This document shows positions 13,535 to 24,920 of a stretch of 64,000 nucleotides of DNA, in pieces (positions within the stretch are counted from its first letter, which is position 1; each line of letters opens with the position of its first letter). This stretch comes from Laburnicola sp. R22_1. Its lineage: Eukaryota; Ascomycota; Dothideomycetes; Pleosporales; Didymosphaeriaceae. Position numbers and translations under genes: made by a program. The notes beneath the pieces were generated by a model that was given only the letters and a program-made list of their open reading frames with translations, made no database searches and was not told where the DNA came from. Where the stretch lies: contig JACONQ010000014.1 of assembly GCA_014281115.1 (NCBI GenBank), positions 1,550,001 to 1,614,000 of the forward strand, given 5' to 3'.

Positions 13535-14536
13535 CTACAGCTCTATTTGCTCCTCTGCTTCATCTACTTGCTCCTCTGCTTCGTCTGCAGGACCATCCCA
13601 GCTCCCCTGCGCAGATGAAAAATACGTCTTAAAGACGTCGGTAAGAATTTCATCACCGAGCTGCATATGTCCGCCCTCCGTAGTCCGAAACGCCAACCCA
13701 CCCTTCTCATCCAACTTCTTCAACCCAATCCAATCCTCCTTATATATCGCTCTATCCCTCAACTCCGTAACCTCCCCACTCGACATATTCGTCTGCGCAA
13801 ACCAGCCCGTCTCCTTCGGAATGACAGTCGTATCATCCACAAACACGAACATGACGAACTTATCCAAGCTCGCCAAGTTCTTCGCATACGTGGCGTTCTT
13901 CACCTCGCGCTCATTATTGATGTCGGCCAAGAAATTCGAACTCTCGAGGTATTCCGCCGTCGGCTCGCCGGTCGAATCGTTCGTGCTGCGGAAGTACTGC
14001 GCGGGCACGAGATGCGACTGCACCCAGTGACTCCAAGTATTCGCCTTCAAGAGTCCAATGTACGTCTTGCACAGCCAGTCCGTCGCCCCGCAGAGCTGGT
14101 ACTTTGCAATTCCATTATGCTGGCTCCCAAACGTGACCAGGTTCTTTACAGGCGGGAAATTACACCTCTCCACGAAGCCTCGGAGGAACTGTCCTCCCTG
14201 CGAAAAGCCCAGCGCATTGACGCCCGGCGCTGTCGAGAGGATCTGGTGTGTGGCGAGGTCGTCGCAGACCTGGGCGATCTGCTCGGTTACGTTGCCGAAG
14301 AAGGTGGCGGTTTTGTCGGAGTCGGGACTCTCGTCGAGGCGGATGTAGTAGACGAATGTGCCTGGGTTTATTTCCTTTGCGAGGTCGCCGACGGTGTGGA
14401 GGCCGTCTGCGGCGTAATTGTCGCCGAGGCCGTGCCAGATGAGGAGGGGGAGTGGTTGCGAATGGGAGGGCGTTACGGGGGTTGCGACAATTGTGCGGAG
14501 GAGAAGGAGTGTTGCGAGCGGGAGAAGATGTAGCAT
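13535..14536 (-). CDS. PPT1: Palmitoyl-protein thioesterase 1
   Basis: A 333-aa lysosomal/vacuolar hydrolase that removes fatty acyl groups from cysteines of proteins. A single exon reads from the ATG at 14536. Residues 1-19 form a hydrophobic signal peptide (LHLLPLATLLLLRTIVA). The oxyanion-loop region IWHGLGDN is followed by the nucleophile elbow GFSQGG with Ser112. Later come the family block FGSQHNGIA, the probable acid region (FVFVDDTTVIPKETGWF) and the catalytic His in EGGHMQ. The length matches the family. The C-terminus ends in an imperfect repeat, EEQVDEAEEQ, encoded by a 21-bp tandem duplication at about 13547-13588, not part of the conserved fold. The gene runs in the same direction as ARH1, 349 bp away. 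Confidence 0.95.
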   Translation of the reverse strand: MLHLLPLATLLLLRTIVATPVTPSHSQPLPLLIWHGLGDNYAADGLHTVGDLAKEINPGTFVYYIRLDESPDSDKTATFFGNVTEQIAQVCDDLATHQILSTAPGVNALGFSQGGQFLRGFVERCNFPPVKNLVTFGSQHNGIAKYQLCGATDWLCKTYIGLLKANTWSHWVQSHLVPAQYFRSTNDSTGEPTAEYLESSNFLADINNEREVKNATYAKNLASLDKFVMFVFVDDTTVIPKETGWFAQTNMSSGEVTELRDRAIYKEDWIGLKKLDEKGGLAFRTTEGGHMQLGDEILTDVFKTYFSSAQGSWDGPADEAEEQVDEAEEQIEL

Positions 14537-14885
14537 CGTGGATGTCTTGGTGTGCTGTTTTGGGAACTAATCTTGGGGTAATTAGCTCGCGAGGCGATGC
14601 ATGTCGTCAGTACTCGAGATTACGTAACGTACACAAGGCATGCAAATGGCCATAGCTTCCTTTTCGGGGACGCTTTCAATCCAGAAGACCTTTTTATTAC
14701 GGGAGATGTATTCAAGTGGAAGGCACCAAACTCGTGGAGCGGATTGGTCCTGTCGTGATCATGCTGCAAGGTGTGGTGATGGTGCTTTGGAGAGTTCTGT
14801 TTCTAGTATCCATTACGGAACTGGACACTGGTTGACTTCCAACAAGCGCCCTCCGCCTTTTGTACATGCAAAAAATACATACTGT
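14537..14885. other. Intergenic between PPT1 and ARH1
   Basis: This tandem minus-strand spacer of 349 bp serves as the PPT1 upstream region and ARH1 3' flank. No other feature is seen. Confidence 0.6.
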
Positions 14886-16597
14886 TCACGCCACCCCATG
14901 TGCTACCTTCAACTGGTCAGAACATTTCAATATTTTCTCTCTCGTTTTGCCGAGTTCCTTGCCTCTCGCTCGTTCTGCCTTGTCGATTCTCTTCCAACCT
15001 TCCCAATCAACTGGGGCCACACCTTTTTGCAGAACTTTATCCTTAACCCCGTCCCATCCCAAACCGGTGCTCTTGTTTTCACCATTCTCGGTGTTCAAGA
15101 ACGGGACTTCGTTAGCCCAGTCCTGAGCTATGATATGGGCAGACTCGAATGCGTCCTGCATCGTACTGAGAATGACGCCAGTAGGTCCTCGCTTGACCCA
15201 GCCCGCGCAGTATAGTCCAGAAACATGGCCAGCCGTCAACTCGCCAGGCCCATTCGAGGATGATATGACGCGACCGTAGGCATCGTTCGGGATGATACCG
15301 AGCTTGTTGTCGAACGGGACACCCAGGTCGGAGAGTCCCGGGAGGGCAGTGGATTTGTACCCCACAGCCTTGAAAACGTAAGAGGCCGAAAGGTGGCTCG
15401 TCTCCTTGGTCAGAATTACTCTGGCGTCCTTTGATAAAGGATCGGTCTCGGGCGCGAACGCGGTATGCTGGAATTCTACTGAGTTTACGCTTCCGGTCGC
15501 TCCGCCATGTATTTCCTTTGGCGACCTCATAAACAACAATCCCCATTTTCTTTCGCTATCCCGTATGTCTGCTTGTGAACCTTTCTTTAAGACTTCCGCG
15601 ACCCGTCGCTGCACGCGAGGCAGCGCCTGCATGTCCTGTACCTCTGGCGGGAACATCGTTTTCGTTTTAGATTCGAATCCAACCCTGGGCAATTTCATCA
15701 GCTCCCGAGCTTCCTTCACGGTGAACGCAGCCTACATCTGTCAGTCCGAGAAGTCGCTAACATAACCGAGGAACTTCCTACCTGCAAAGGCCCGCGCCGC
15801 CCAACCACCTTGACCGACTTCACCCTGCTACGAGACAGCACTTCAAGTGCCTGTTCGGTAATATCGGTCTTGCGCAGTTTATCCACAGGCGTCAACAGTA
15901 TTCGCGCAACATCCAAGGCTACGTTGCCATGACCTATGAGGACAGCTTTATGACCATCCGCCAGGTTGAGCGCATAATCCTGAAGATGAGGAACTCCGTT
16001 GTACCACCCCACGAATTCTCTTGCAGAGTGAACGCCAGACAGATTCTCTCCAGGTATTCCCAGCTGTCGATCCTCCATGGCCCCATATGCAAACAGTATC
16101 GCATCGTAATGGGGCTTCATATCGGCGAGGGCCAGGTCATGTCCAACAGCAACATTGCCGATATAATTGAAACGACTGCTCGACGCCACGTCTTCGAAGG
16201 TATCTTGACAGTTCTTGACTTCGGGGTGGTCCGGCGCGACGCCGAAGCGGACGAGGCCGTAAGGAACGGGGAGCCTCTCGTACATGTCCACCACAACATC
16301 GTTGACCTTTTTCATCAGACCGTGTGCTGTGTAGAAGCCCGCCGGGCCGGAGCCAATGATGGCCAGCCGCAGTGGCTTTTTGGTCGTCGTGCTGTATGCA
16401 TTGGGCGAAGAAGAGGGCACTCGCCGCGCAGCGTTCAAAAGACTGTGGTGCGTGGGGTCGGCGATGTCATCGTTTCGGTCAGGTTTTGTTCGAGAAGATG
16501 CGTAAGAGCGTGATGTCCGGGGAGCGGCACGCTCCAGGCTACGAATACAACTAGCGCAGGCATAGGGCGCTCGCCAGAGGTGTTGAAAAGACGGCAT
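14886..16597 (-). CDS. ARH1: Mitochondrial NADPH:adrenodoxin reductase
   Basis: A 553-aa flavoprotein that passes electrons from NADPH to mitochondrial ferredoxin for Fe-S cluster, haem A and related synthesis. Exons are 16597-15782 and 15731-14886, with a 50-nt intron joining RRGPLQ to AAFTVKEARELM. The first ~70 residues are Arg/Ser-rich without acidic runs, a matrix-targeting presequence. They are followed by the FAD-binding loop AIIGSGPAGFY (GSGPAG at 82-87), the family motifs VPYGLVRFGVAPDHPEVKNCQ and AYGAMEDRQLGIPGE, and the NADPH-binding GHGNVALDVAR. The C-terminal block YCAGWVKRGPTGVI is also intact. The ATG at 16597 is used because the frame upstream offers only a TTG. The C-terminus has a Lys/Glu-rich extension. 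Confidence 0.95.
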
Positions 16598-17190
16598 GTC
16601 GTGCAAGAAACAATGTAGACGGCCAGGAATTCATGGATCGTTGGCTGACTAAGGCAATGCGCGCCGATCTCTCAGTGTTTCTTTTACATCTGAGCGGGCC
16701 TTCTACAACAGACTCCTCCACTAACAACATCAATGCCCATCACTTCACCAAGCCTTTACGGCGTCGATTTGTCTTTGTCACAACATAGTCGAGATGCAGG
16801 TGCCATCGTTGGTGTTCCTCAGGATGAGATCGGTCAGCAGCCGACGCACAACGACTTCGCATTCCGAGAACCGACACACATCAGCCGGATCTCTGCACCA
16901 TCGCATTTGCAACAGAACCATGCCTGATGAAGACAAGGACACGCGCGGCTAAATGCAGTATATGCACGTTTGGATCGAACCTCACGTCATGACCGGCGCC
17001 TATTGCCAAGATCAATATCGATTGTTGCCATGGGCAACGCATATTTACATGTTCCCCATTGATCATCCTACCCCACCCCCCCTGCACCGCATCGTTCTCC
17101 AGCAATCCTTTGCTAAGCGACTCCATCTTTTGCTCATTCTTCGCGGTCGCGCATTGAAGGCACGCATTCCTTCCCTTCTGCCTTCTCACC
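16598..17190. promoter_or_regulatory. Divergent promoter ARH1 / MARVEL-like gene
   Basis: A 593-bp divergent region. A C-rich stretch at about 17073-17095 and a pyrimidine-rich leader precede the plus-strand start. No specific binding site is claimed. Confidence 0.45.
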
Positions 17191-19296
17191 ATGGGTCGCT
17201 GGCAACCCTACCTCTACAATGCGACGGAGCGAGTGTCGATGGACGTGACGTCCGAGTTCAATCCCAAGGCCGTCACCATGGCGAGCCGCCTGCCGCCCCC
17301 GTCGCCGCAGAAGAAGGCTGAAGGTCCGCTCATCAACTTCAACAGGCATCCCGACAGCTACCTTGTCCTTCCATACGGCAAGACCGACGTCAAACCTATG
17401 AATCCAAAGGTCAAGGTCACCATCAAGGTCGTGAGATGGATACAGCTGTTCTTGCGCGTGCTTAACCTACTGGGCGCCGTAGGAGTGCTGCTCTGCGCCA
17501 TCTTCATCAGGGGAGCGCAGACCACAGAAGGCTATATATTAAGGATACCAGTAAGGCATCACTTGTTTACCCCTCGATCTTGAATCTGACAAGTATAGCC
17601 CGGTGTAGACATTGTGGTCACACTCTATGCGATATACCATCTCTTGCGCAGCGCAAAGTCACGCCCTGCAGCCAGCGCCGCCAGCTACCACTTCTTCGCT
17701 CTGGTCACCGATGCCGGTTTCATACCCTTCTACATCTCCACGGCGCTGTTATCGAAGCGTGATCTCGACCAGGAAGCGGGAACAGAAGGGCGCTGGCGAA
17801 CATTCTTTCCCACCGACGAGGAAACGGACAAGGTTTTGCTTACTATATGGCTCACGGCAACCACAGTAGGAGCGTTTCACTGCGCATCGATTCTTCTGGA
17901 CCTGTATCTTGTTCTTGTTTTCCGCAAGATCGCCAGTCTTCCCCCAGACATGAACCCCCTGGAAGAGAATTTGACTTCACGTCGCAACACCAAGCACAAG
18001 CACAAGAACTCTTCTATTTCGGCTATCACTCCTCTGACTCAGCACGGCAAGCGCTTCAGTGCGCAATCCGCGACGAACACGGAACACCGAAACTCCCAGG
18101 CGGCACCACTGATTCCGGAGGGCGAGATACCTAGTCCAGACCGTAAAGCGATGTCTTTTATGCATACGCGCACCAACTCGGAGATGACCTACTCACCGCA
18201 CACCCCGAACTCAGCCAGACAGTCGCGCGAAAAATTCACCATGTATTCGCAAGCCGCTTCTAATCGACAGTCCCGTGTAGACATCAATCACCGAGACGAT
18301 CTTCTTCGTAAAGAAGAAGACGACGATCAGGAAACCTTGTCGCAACGCAAGGCATACCTCGCTCAGCAAGCTATAAAGAGGAGCTCGCGGCCCAATTCCT
18401 TCGTCACCTCGTCATCCAAGCATGACTTCTACACGCCCCCATCGACCGCTACTCGGCAACAAGAGACTGCTGGAAATAAATCCATGCGCAACAGTCGCGA
18501 AACCCTGCAGTCTGACAATTGGTTCGTTCATGGGGAGCCAGACGAAGTTGGAAAAGAGTCTTGCCCTGCAGCTAAACAGTCTCTATTCAACTCGCAAAAT
18601 GGTTATGGTGTTATTTCTCCCTACGGTGATGTTTCGGACGTAGAGTACGAGTCTCCAATGGTACCACAGCCACTCAGGATGAACCCCCCGACACCACCGC
18701 CTGTACAGACGTTCCAAGATGCTAGGGCTAAGCACACCCCTCCGCCGTCTCCCCTTAAGAGAACCCCAACGGTGACGTCGCTGTCGCGCGACGCGACGTT
18801 CAACCGCTCGAACACGGTGAAGTCTGCGAAATCAAGATCCTACGGTGAGCTGAAAGCGGCTACTGAGAGCATTCGAGGTGAATCACCCGTCAACTCACCA
18901 AATGCATCCCCAACGAAGAACAAATTCGGAGCTAGTGCCTTGCCTAGCTCTGCGAAGCAATACACTACCAATTCGCCGACCGCGCCCAAGATGGACAACA
19001 TACCATTCAGCTTGGACAAGAAGTCGTTTGCGAGTGTGCGGAAGACGGGCGAGGCCGGCTACACGCCGGTTAAAGGCCAATCACCACGCGTCGTGAGCCG
19101 TTCGGGGGTGGATTACATGAGTCCGTACGATGTTGATGGTGCCGACTACTCGGATCTGGGAACACCAGGGCGGAGACGCGACGTCAGTGGCAAGATCGCA
19201 GAGGAAGGTCGTGGTGGAGTGGCAGAGTTGGCTGCACGTTGGGGTGGGATGAAGAACCATGGTCTGACGTACCGGAAAGTAAGCGGAGTTGCCTAA
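17191..19296 (+). CDS. Four-pass MARVEL-like membrane protein with long disordered tail
   Basis: A 685-aa integral membrane protein of unknown function. Exons are 17191-17550 and 17599-19296; the 48-nt intron joins YILRIP to PGVDIVVTLY. Four hydrophobic segments lie in the first ~250 residues: around WIQLFLRVLNLLGAVGVLL, VDIVVTLYAIYHLL, FFALVTDAGFIPFYISTALL and LLTIWLTATTVGAFHCASILL. This spacing fits a MARVEL-type four-helix topology with both ends cytosolic. About 430 residues follow, rich in Ser, Thr, Pro, Asn and Gln, with many TPP and SP sites suggesting kinase regulation. Similar fungal proteins are usually left as hypothetical. The assignment rests on topology only, and a Sur7/eisosome-type role would be guesswork. 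Confidence 0.8.
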
Positions 19297-20144
19297 GCGC
19301 GTAAGCACATGATTTTGGGAGTTTTCGGGCTTTTAGCTGGAGTTGTGCGGAATGCCAGGACTGTGGGCGGTGTACAAGTGGGGTCGTGTCTGCCAGCATA
19401 CACGTATATGGGTATATGTTCATGAATTCATCCTGTGACGATTGCACGGAGAGAACAAGAACAAGAAGTGACGTGTGCTCCTGCCGCATTTGTGTGATAC
19501 TGGGCCAATGCAGGCCGCCGCGATGGAGGATTTCCTCTCCCGAGTCTGGCTTCCGGTGCCACAGCAAAGCTATGTGATTGTATCTGATGCCATTGCATCT
19601 CTGGCTTTGGGAGGGCATGCGTTGTTTCCGAGTCGTTGCCACCCATTGCCCTCCAGCGTTGGCGCCATTGACGCGCAACGTGGGTGCCTCGTGACTACGC
19701 TCCATCCATGGATCTCGCATCTCAACCCGCCGGGCCGTGGGCAGGCTCCGAGACACTTCTTTGTCCCTTGACCCCCCGACGCGACATTGGACGACTTGAA
19801 TGCATTGCGCGTATCGTTCTTGCTCTCCGTACGATTTCCGGCCTGTTTGGCGGTGATTCTGCACTGCCGTTCGCGTCAGTCTCGCGACGACGCAGGTGCC
19901 CGCGCTTTCGCAACACGTCTCCCGCCAGTTGGCGAATATCATTATCCCACACCCATCCGGGTACCTGTTCGTTCCTACGTCCGCCATCCATCCAGACATC
20001 ACCACAGCGCGACTGAATTTTGCGCATTGAAACGCGGCCGTCCCACAGCTTCGATGAGAGACGGCGGGGCGCTTTACCCCGCTAGAATGCGTGAGTCGCG
20101 TCTGCTCGATCGCTGATGCACCTCATGACCATGGGACTCACCAT
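19297..20144. other. Intergenic, upstream region of the Whi5/Nrm1-like gene
   Basis: An 848-bp tandem spacer. Open frames on both strands lack protein-like features. I see no repeat or RNA. Confidence 0.55.
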
Positions 20145-21518
20145 ATGGCTTCAGAAAACCTCAACGCCGCAGTGCCAGCACCTATGCCCCCACTGTACAA
20201 GCGCGAGCTACCCGATTCCCAAGAGTCGTACGTATCTGCAGCATCTGCCCCATCTAGCACCTTCTCCGCGCCTCAATTGCCGTCCTCGTCGAGCAACCTC
20301 TCCACATCTACCACGGGAGATACTGAGACCACATCTCCGCCGTTATCAAAAGCTCCATCAACCCAGAAGTTACCCGAAGAGCGCACAGTACCGCCATCGC
20401 CCATACGGTCTCGCGGGCAAAATGGACCGTTACGGATCGATGCAATGAACATGCCACGAACTGGTGACACGGCAGCAAGCCCCATGTCGGTGGACTCTCC
20501 GGTGACCCTAGGACTGAAGAGGGCAGCGGATGGGTCGGTTAAAGGCTCAGAACCAACAGGAGACACCTCTGTCGCGCCCAATATGGGACATAAGCGTAAT
20601 AAGAGCATGGAAACGGGTTCCAATGGGCGAATTGGTCAGGTATGCGGGAACCATACCATCTCGTGTGATTTAGGCTCAAACTGACTGTTCCTATAGCTTT
20701 CTGCCCAACTTAAGACGCGCCTTTCGTACGCCATGGTCAAAGTTCAAAACAACTGGGAGAAGCAATCTCTCGAGGAGCTCGAAGAGCATATCTCCCAACA
20801 TGGCTCGCCCATTTCCGTCACCAGCAGAACACCGGGCTCACGGCCAGTTTTTGATTCTCCTACGGCATCGGAGCGGCGCCGGAGACCTAGTGGTGTGTCG
20901 GACAACTCTGAGCAGATGATGATGTCGCCAGCTCAGAGCACTCCGTCAGATCCTGCCAGGTCTCTCGCGACAACGCCTTCGTGTACGTCTCTTTCTTTGG
21001 CCAAATTGTTTCCAACCACTAACTCTGGTGCAGCTTTGTGGCGACCTGGAACTAAGCCTACCATGAATGCTGCTGCAAATCTTATCTCAGTAACTGGCTC
21101 AGGTATCGGACCAATGCTCGAACCAGCTCCGGAACTTGGATCCCGAAGGAAGCGTCGCTCAAGTGCTTCGTACCGTCCTCCACCTCTCCTGGGCTCTAAT
21201 CAGCGGCAACACTTCAGCGACCTCGGTGCTGGTCCTCGAACGCCGGCTACGCCTAGAACAGGTATACTCCGCATGCCCAGTCAACAGGCAGAGAAAGATG
21301 CGGTGGACACGCTCCTGTTTATGAGTAGTCCAAACAACTCCGGTAGACTGCCGCATACGAGCGCAGACACTCAAGCCCCAAGGGCTCAATTTGCTCCTCC
21401 GCAACGCCGCGTCATGTTCGAGAATCACCCAGCAAGCGAGCAAGGTGCCGGTCAATTCCGTTCGCAAGCTCCCAGCAACCAGTCTGCAGCCTACTACCGC
21501 GCCGAACCCCCTCGGTGA
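20145..21518 (+). CDS. Whi5/Nrm1-type G1/S transcriptional repressor
   Basis: A protein of about 421 aa (438 aa if the second intron is retained) that is mostly disordered except for a short GTB motif. Exons are 20145-20639, 20697-20982 and 21034-21518. Exon 2 opens with LSAQLKTRLSYAMVKVQNNW, the conserved GTB (G1/S transcription factor binding) helix by which yeast Whi5 and Nrm1 dock on SBF/MBF. The rest is Ser/Thr/Pro-rich with numerous SP/TP sites (SPTAS, TPSDP, GPRTPATPRT) expected for CDK control. The ATG at 20145 is the first in frame; the frame upstream starts only with GTG. The 51-nt stretch 20983-21033 has a GTACGT donor, CACTAACT branch site and TGCAG acceptor but no stop and a length divisible by three, so gene callers may miss it. 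Confidence 0.82.
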
Positions 21519-22325
21519 TCGCTTCTTGACCGCCTTTTAAATGATCGATTGTTCTGGCTCGCCAGTATAAGGACAAATGCATTGCACGGTTGGCGTTGAG
21601 TTTATATCCACATGATTCACCTACATGGGAGGCACATTATTCCGAAAACAAGAGTTACCCAAAGCATTGGATATTGCAACATTCTTTGAGGATGTTATTG
21701 ATGAGGGACGACATTATACAGCTTATTCGGTGCTAGGCAACCACTCCCATTTTTGTTAATGTGGGTTGCGATGATTTACGATGATATTGGGCATATCTTC
21801 ATTGTTTGCTTCTTTAAAGGTGTAGATGGTGTGGGGCTGGTATATAGGCTAGGCCGGCTCGAAACGAGGCTTAGTTCTACCTCAAGGTTCACAATTACAT
21901 TCGCTACTCACACCTTCCAATCACCAGAATTTGATCTCGTCTAAAGAGAATCTGCGTGCGGATGAGGCGTACTGGGCGGTGGTCGTATGGCGTGATGTTG
22001 CGTGCCCCGCTGCGCGCTTCGGCTCCTGCGGCGATCTAACCCCTTGCGAGTTTGCGAGCGGCACTCACACCAACGTCATGTGTTGTGGGTCGGCTCTCAC
22101 GTCGAGGAGCTTCATGCGGTTAGTCATGATGCCGAAACATTGAAATACTGCGTGAGACCCCCACACTTGTTACCGTACTCCTTCCCTCCTTCCCTACTTT
22201 CACATCGACGCTCCACTCTTCTACAGCTCTGAGCCGGGTGCTTGAGCCTTGGACTTGACGACCGGCAATCGTGCACGGATTTCACCGCTTCTGGAAGGAA
22301 TAACAATCAAGAGTGGACTGTGATC
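21519..22325. other. Intergenic between the Whi5/Nrm1-like gene and ACH1
   Basis: An 807-bp spacer with the 3' flank of one plus-strand gene and the promoter of the next. No further feature is supported. Confidence 0.55.
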
Positions 22326-24562
22326 ATGTCTGTGTCCGCGGCGTTGAAAAGTCGAGTGAGGAGGCCGAGTTATCTGAAGAAGATTGCGAAGGCTGAAGAC
22401 CTGCTGCATCATTTCCCCAATGGTGCGTACGTAGGTTGGAGTGGCTTCACGGGCGTGGGATATCCCAAGTGAGTTTTAGTTCTTATCATTCTATCCTCGT
22501 GTTTCTTTTTTCTTTTTTGTGTACCGAACTGCTCGGTGGTCTGATTTTGGTGTTATCGTTGGTTCCGAGGTCGAACGGAGATCTGAAGACCGAGATATTT
22601 CCGAAGGAGATGGTATGCGAGTAGGATTTTTTTATGGGCGCTTGCTTGTCTGGTTTGATGTGATCAAGAGGAGTCCGCTGCGAATGCAAAAGAAGAGAAT
22701 CACGCTCGACGAAGCTCGAACTTCGATCTAAATCATCCTTTTGCCGAACGTTCACGACTAGGACAAGTGCTAATGCCACATTTGCAGAAAAATACCCACC
22801 GCTCTAGCCGACCATGTCGAGAAGAACAATCTGCAGGGCCAGATGAAGTACAATCTTTTCGTCGGCGCGTCCTCCGGCGCTGAGACGGAGAACCGGTGGG
22901 CACGCTTGAATATGATCGAAAGACGGTCGCCGCATCAAGTTGGAAAAGAGATTGCGAAGGGCATCAACAATGGAAATATCAAGTTCTTCGATAAACATCT
23001 GAGTATGTTTCCTGTGGACTTGATGTATGGGTATGTATAAGCTCGATATCCATTACGCTGGCACTGAGATGACTGCTGCAACACTGTGAAGCCATAGACG
23101 CTTCGGAGAGATTGGGACATGGTTATTTCGAAGGTGCAAGTCATAACGCTAATCTTTCATAGCTTCTACACGCTGAACAAACCGAACAACCGCCTCGACG
23201 TCACGATTGTAGAAGCCTCGGCCATCACCGAAGACGGCAGTATCATCCCTGGTGCCTCCGTCGGTGCATCTCCAGAACTCATCCAAATGGCCGACAAGAT
23301 CATCATCGAAGTTAACACCGCCGCGCCTTCCTTTGAAGGCCTTCACGACATCACTATGACTGATCTACCGCCGCGTCGTAAACCTTATCTCATCATGGCG
23401 CCGGAAGATCGCATAGGAACACCCCATATTCCTATTGATCCGGAGCGCGTGGTGGCTATTGTGGAGAGCGACTATCCGGACCAGACGCAGCCGAATGCGG
23501 CCGAGGATGACACGAGTAGGGCAATTGCCTCAAATTTGATTGAGTTTTTGAAGCATGAGATCAAGCACGGGAGATTGCCGGAGAACCTGCTTCCTCTCCA
23601 GTCTGGTATCGGCAATATTGCCAATGCTGTTGTCGGAGGTCTGGCTGTAAGTGATCCATTGATCACCCTACAGTACTAGGTTGAAATTTCCATGCTTTCT
23701 GCGTATGCATTACCCATCTTGGGGTAACACGCGGTGAAACTTTGTCCCTAGTACTGTATCTGGGCGACAGTAATTACCTTGCGGAGAAGCCGATGCTAAT
23801 GAAGCACAGTCCGGCGGGGCGAACTTTAAGAACCTTAAAGTATGGACAGAAGTGCTCCAAGACTCCTTCTTGGATCTTTTCGACTCTGGTAACCTAGACT
23901 TCGCCACCGCAACGTCTATTCGTTTCTCGCCCGACGGCTTCGAGCGCTTCTACAAAAACTGGGATCAATACGCACCGAAACTCCTCCTCCGCTCCCAGCA
24001 AGTGTCCAACTCGCCCGAGATCATCCGACGTCTCGGCGTCATCGGTATGAACACACCCGTCGAAGTCGACATCTACGCCCATGCCAACAGCACTTGCGTA
24101 ATGGGCAGCCGAATGCTCCACGGCCTCGGCGGCTCAGCCGATTTCCTCCGCAGCGCGAAATACTCCATAATGCACACACCTTCAACACGCCCTTCCAAGA
24201 CGGACCCTACGGGCGTGTCCTGCATCGTCCCCATGTGCACGCACATCGACCAAACAGAGCACGATCTCGACGTCATCGTAACAGAGCAAGGGCTTGCCGA
24301 CGTGCGTGGTCTCTCGCCTCGTGAGCGCGCCCGCGTCATCATCAAAGAGTGCGCGCATCCCGATTATGTGCCTATCTTGGAAGATTACTTCAACAAGGCG
24401 GAGTTTGAGTGCTTGAGGAAGGGGTGGGGACATGAGCCGCATTTGTTGTGGAATAGCTTTGATATGCACAAGCATTTGAATGAGAAGGGGTCGATGAAGT
24501 TGCCGAGTTGGGATTGGAGGAGTAGTGAGGAGGGCATAGCGTCGGCGAAGAGTATGTTGTAA
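22326..24562 (+). CDS. ACH1: Acetyl-CoA hydrolase / acetate CoA-transferase
   Basis: A 540-aa mitochondrial CoA-transferase family I enzyme that moves CoA between succinyl-CoA and acetate and so detoxifies acetate. Exons are 22326-22468, 22788-23030, 23163-23646 and 23810-24562. Recognisable blocks are [22 protein letters not shown] near the N-terminus, [15 protein letters not shown], the middle block [21 protein letters not shown], and the C-terminal [15 protein letters not shown] and [18 protein letters not shown]. Length agrees with yeast Ach1. The introns are unusual for this window: 319, 132 and 163 nt against the usual ~50. The third contains an 86-bp TA-flanked foldback element. All exon joints keep the frame, so the gene appears intact. 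Confidence 0.95.
23671..23756. mobile_element. 86-bp TA-flanked foldback element (MITE, copy B) in ACH1 intron 3
   Basis: The element begins CAGTACTAGG and ends CCTAGTACTG, perfect 10-bp terminal inverted repeats, and is flanked by TA on both sides (23669-23670, 23757-23758). This is the target duplication expected for Tc1/mariner-type insertion. The inner part also folds back (TTACCC ... GGGTAA around 23711-23726). It lies between the donor and branch site of ACH1 intron 3 and on the minus strand reads GTGTTACCCC, matching the motif at 11.6 and 39.1 kb. It has no coding capacity, so it would depend on a transposase elsewhere. Confidence 0.7.
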
Positions 24563-24920
24563 TGGTGATGTTGGACGTTGGCTTGTGTGGGTATGTTGGG
24601 GGTTAGCGTCTTTGGTTGGGAAGTTTGTAGGATACATCAATTGGAAATGATAGAAGTTTTGTGGTTGACATATGCCAATATGTGAAGACAGATGACGGGA
24701 GTGAGTGTGGTATATACTGTGGCGTTCGTTGCTATTTTCACTCCATAGCTGTGAATGTTACTCTACTATATGGCCTTGAGTAAGGCTACCAATCTAGGCT
24801 CAGCACCTCGCTAATCCGCTTTCAGCATGCATACATTCATCAAACTAACATCACAAAAAGATACAAACACCTTGCTTACGCGATACGAATAGTTTTAAAT
24901 TTTAAAACAGTGGCTTAACA
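24563..24920. other. Intergenic, convergent 3' ends of ACH1 and the APH-like gene
   Basis: 358 bp of 3' flanking sequence, AT-rich towards the right (TTTTAAATTTTAAAA near 24890). Nothing else is seen. Confidence 0.6.
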
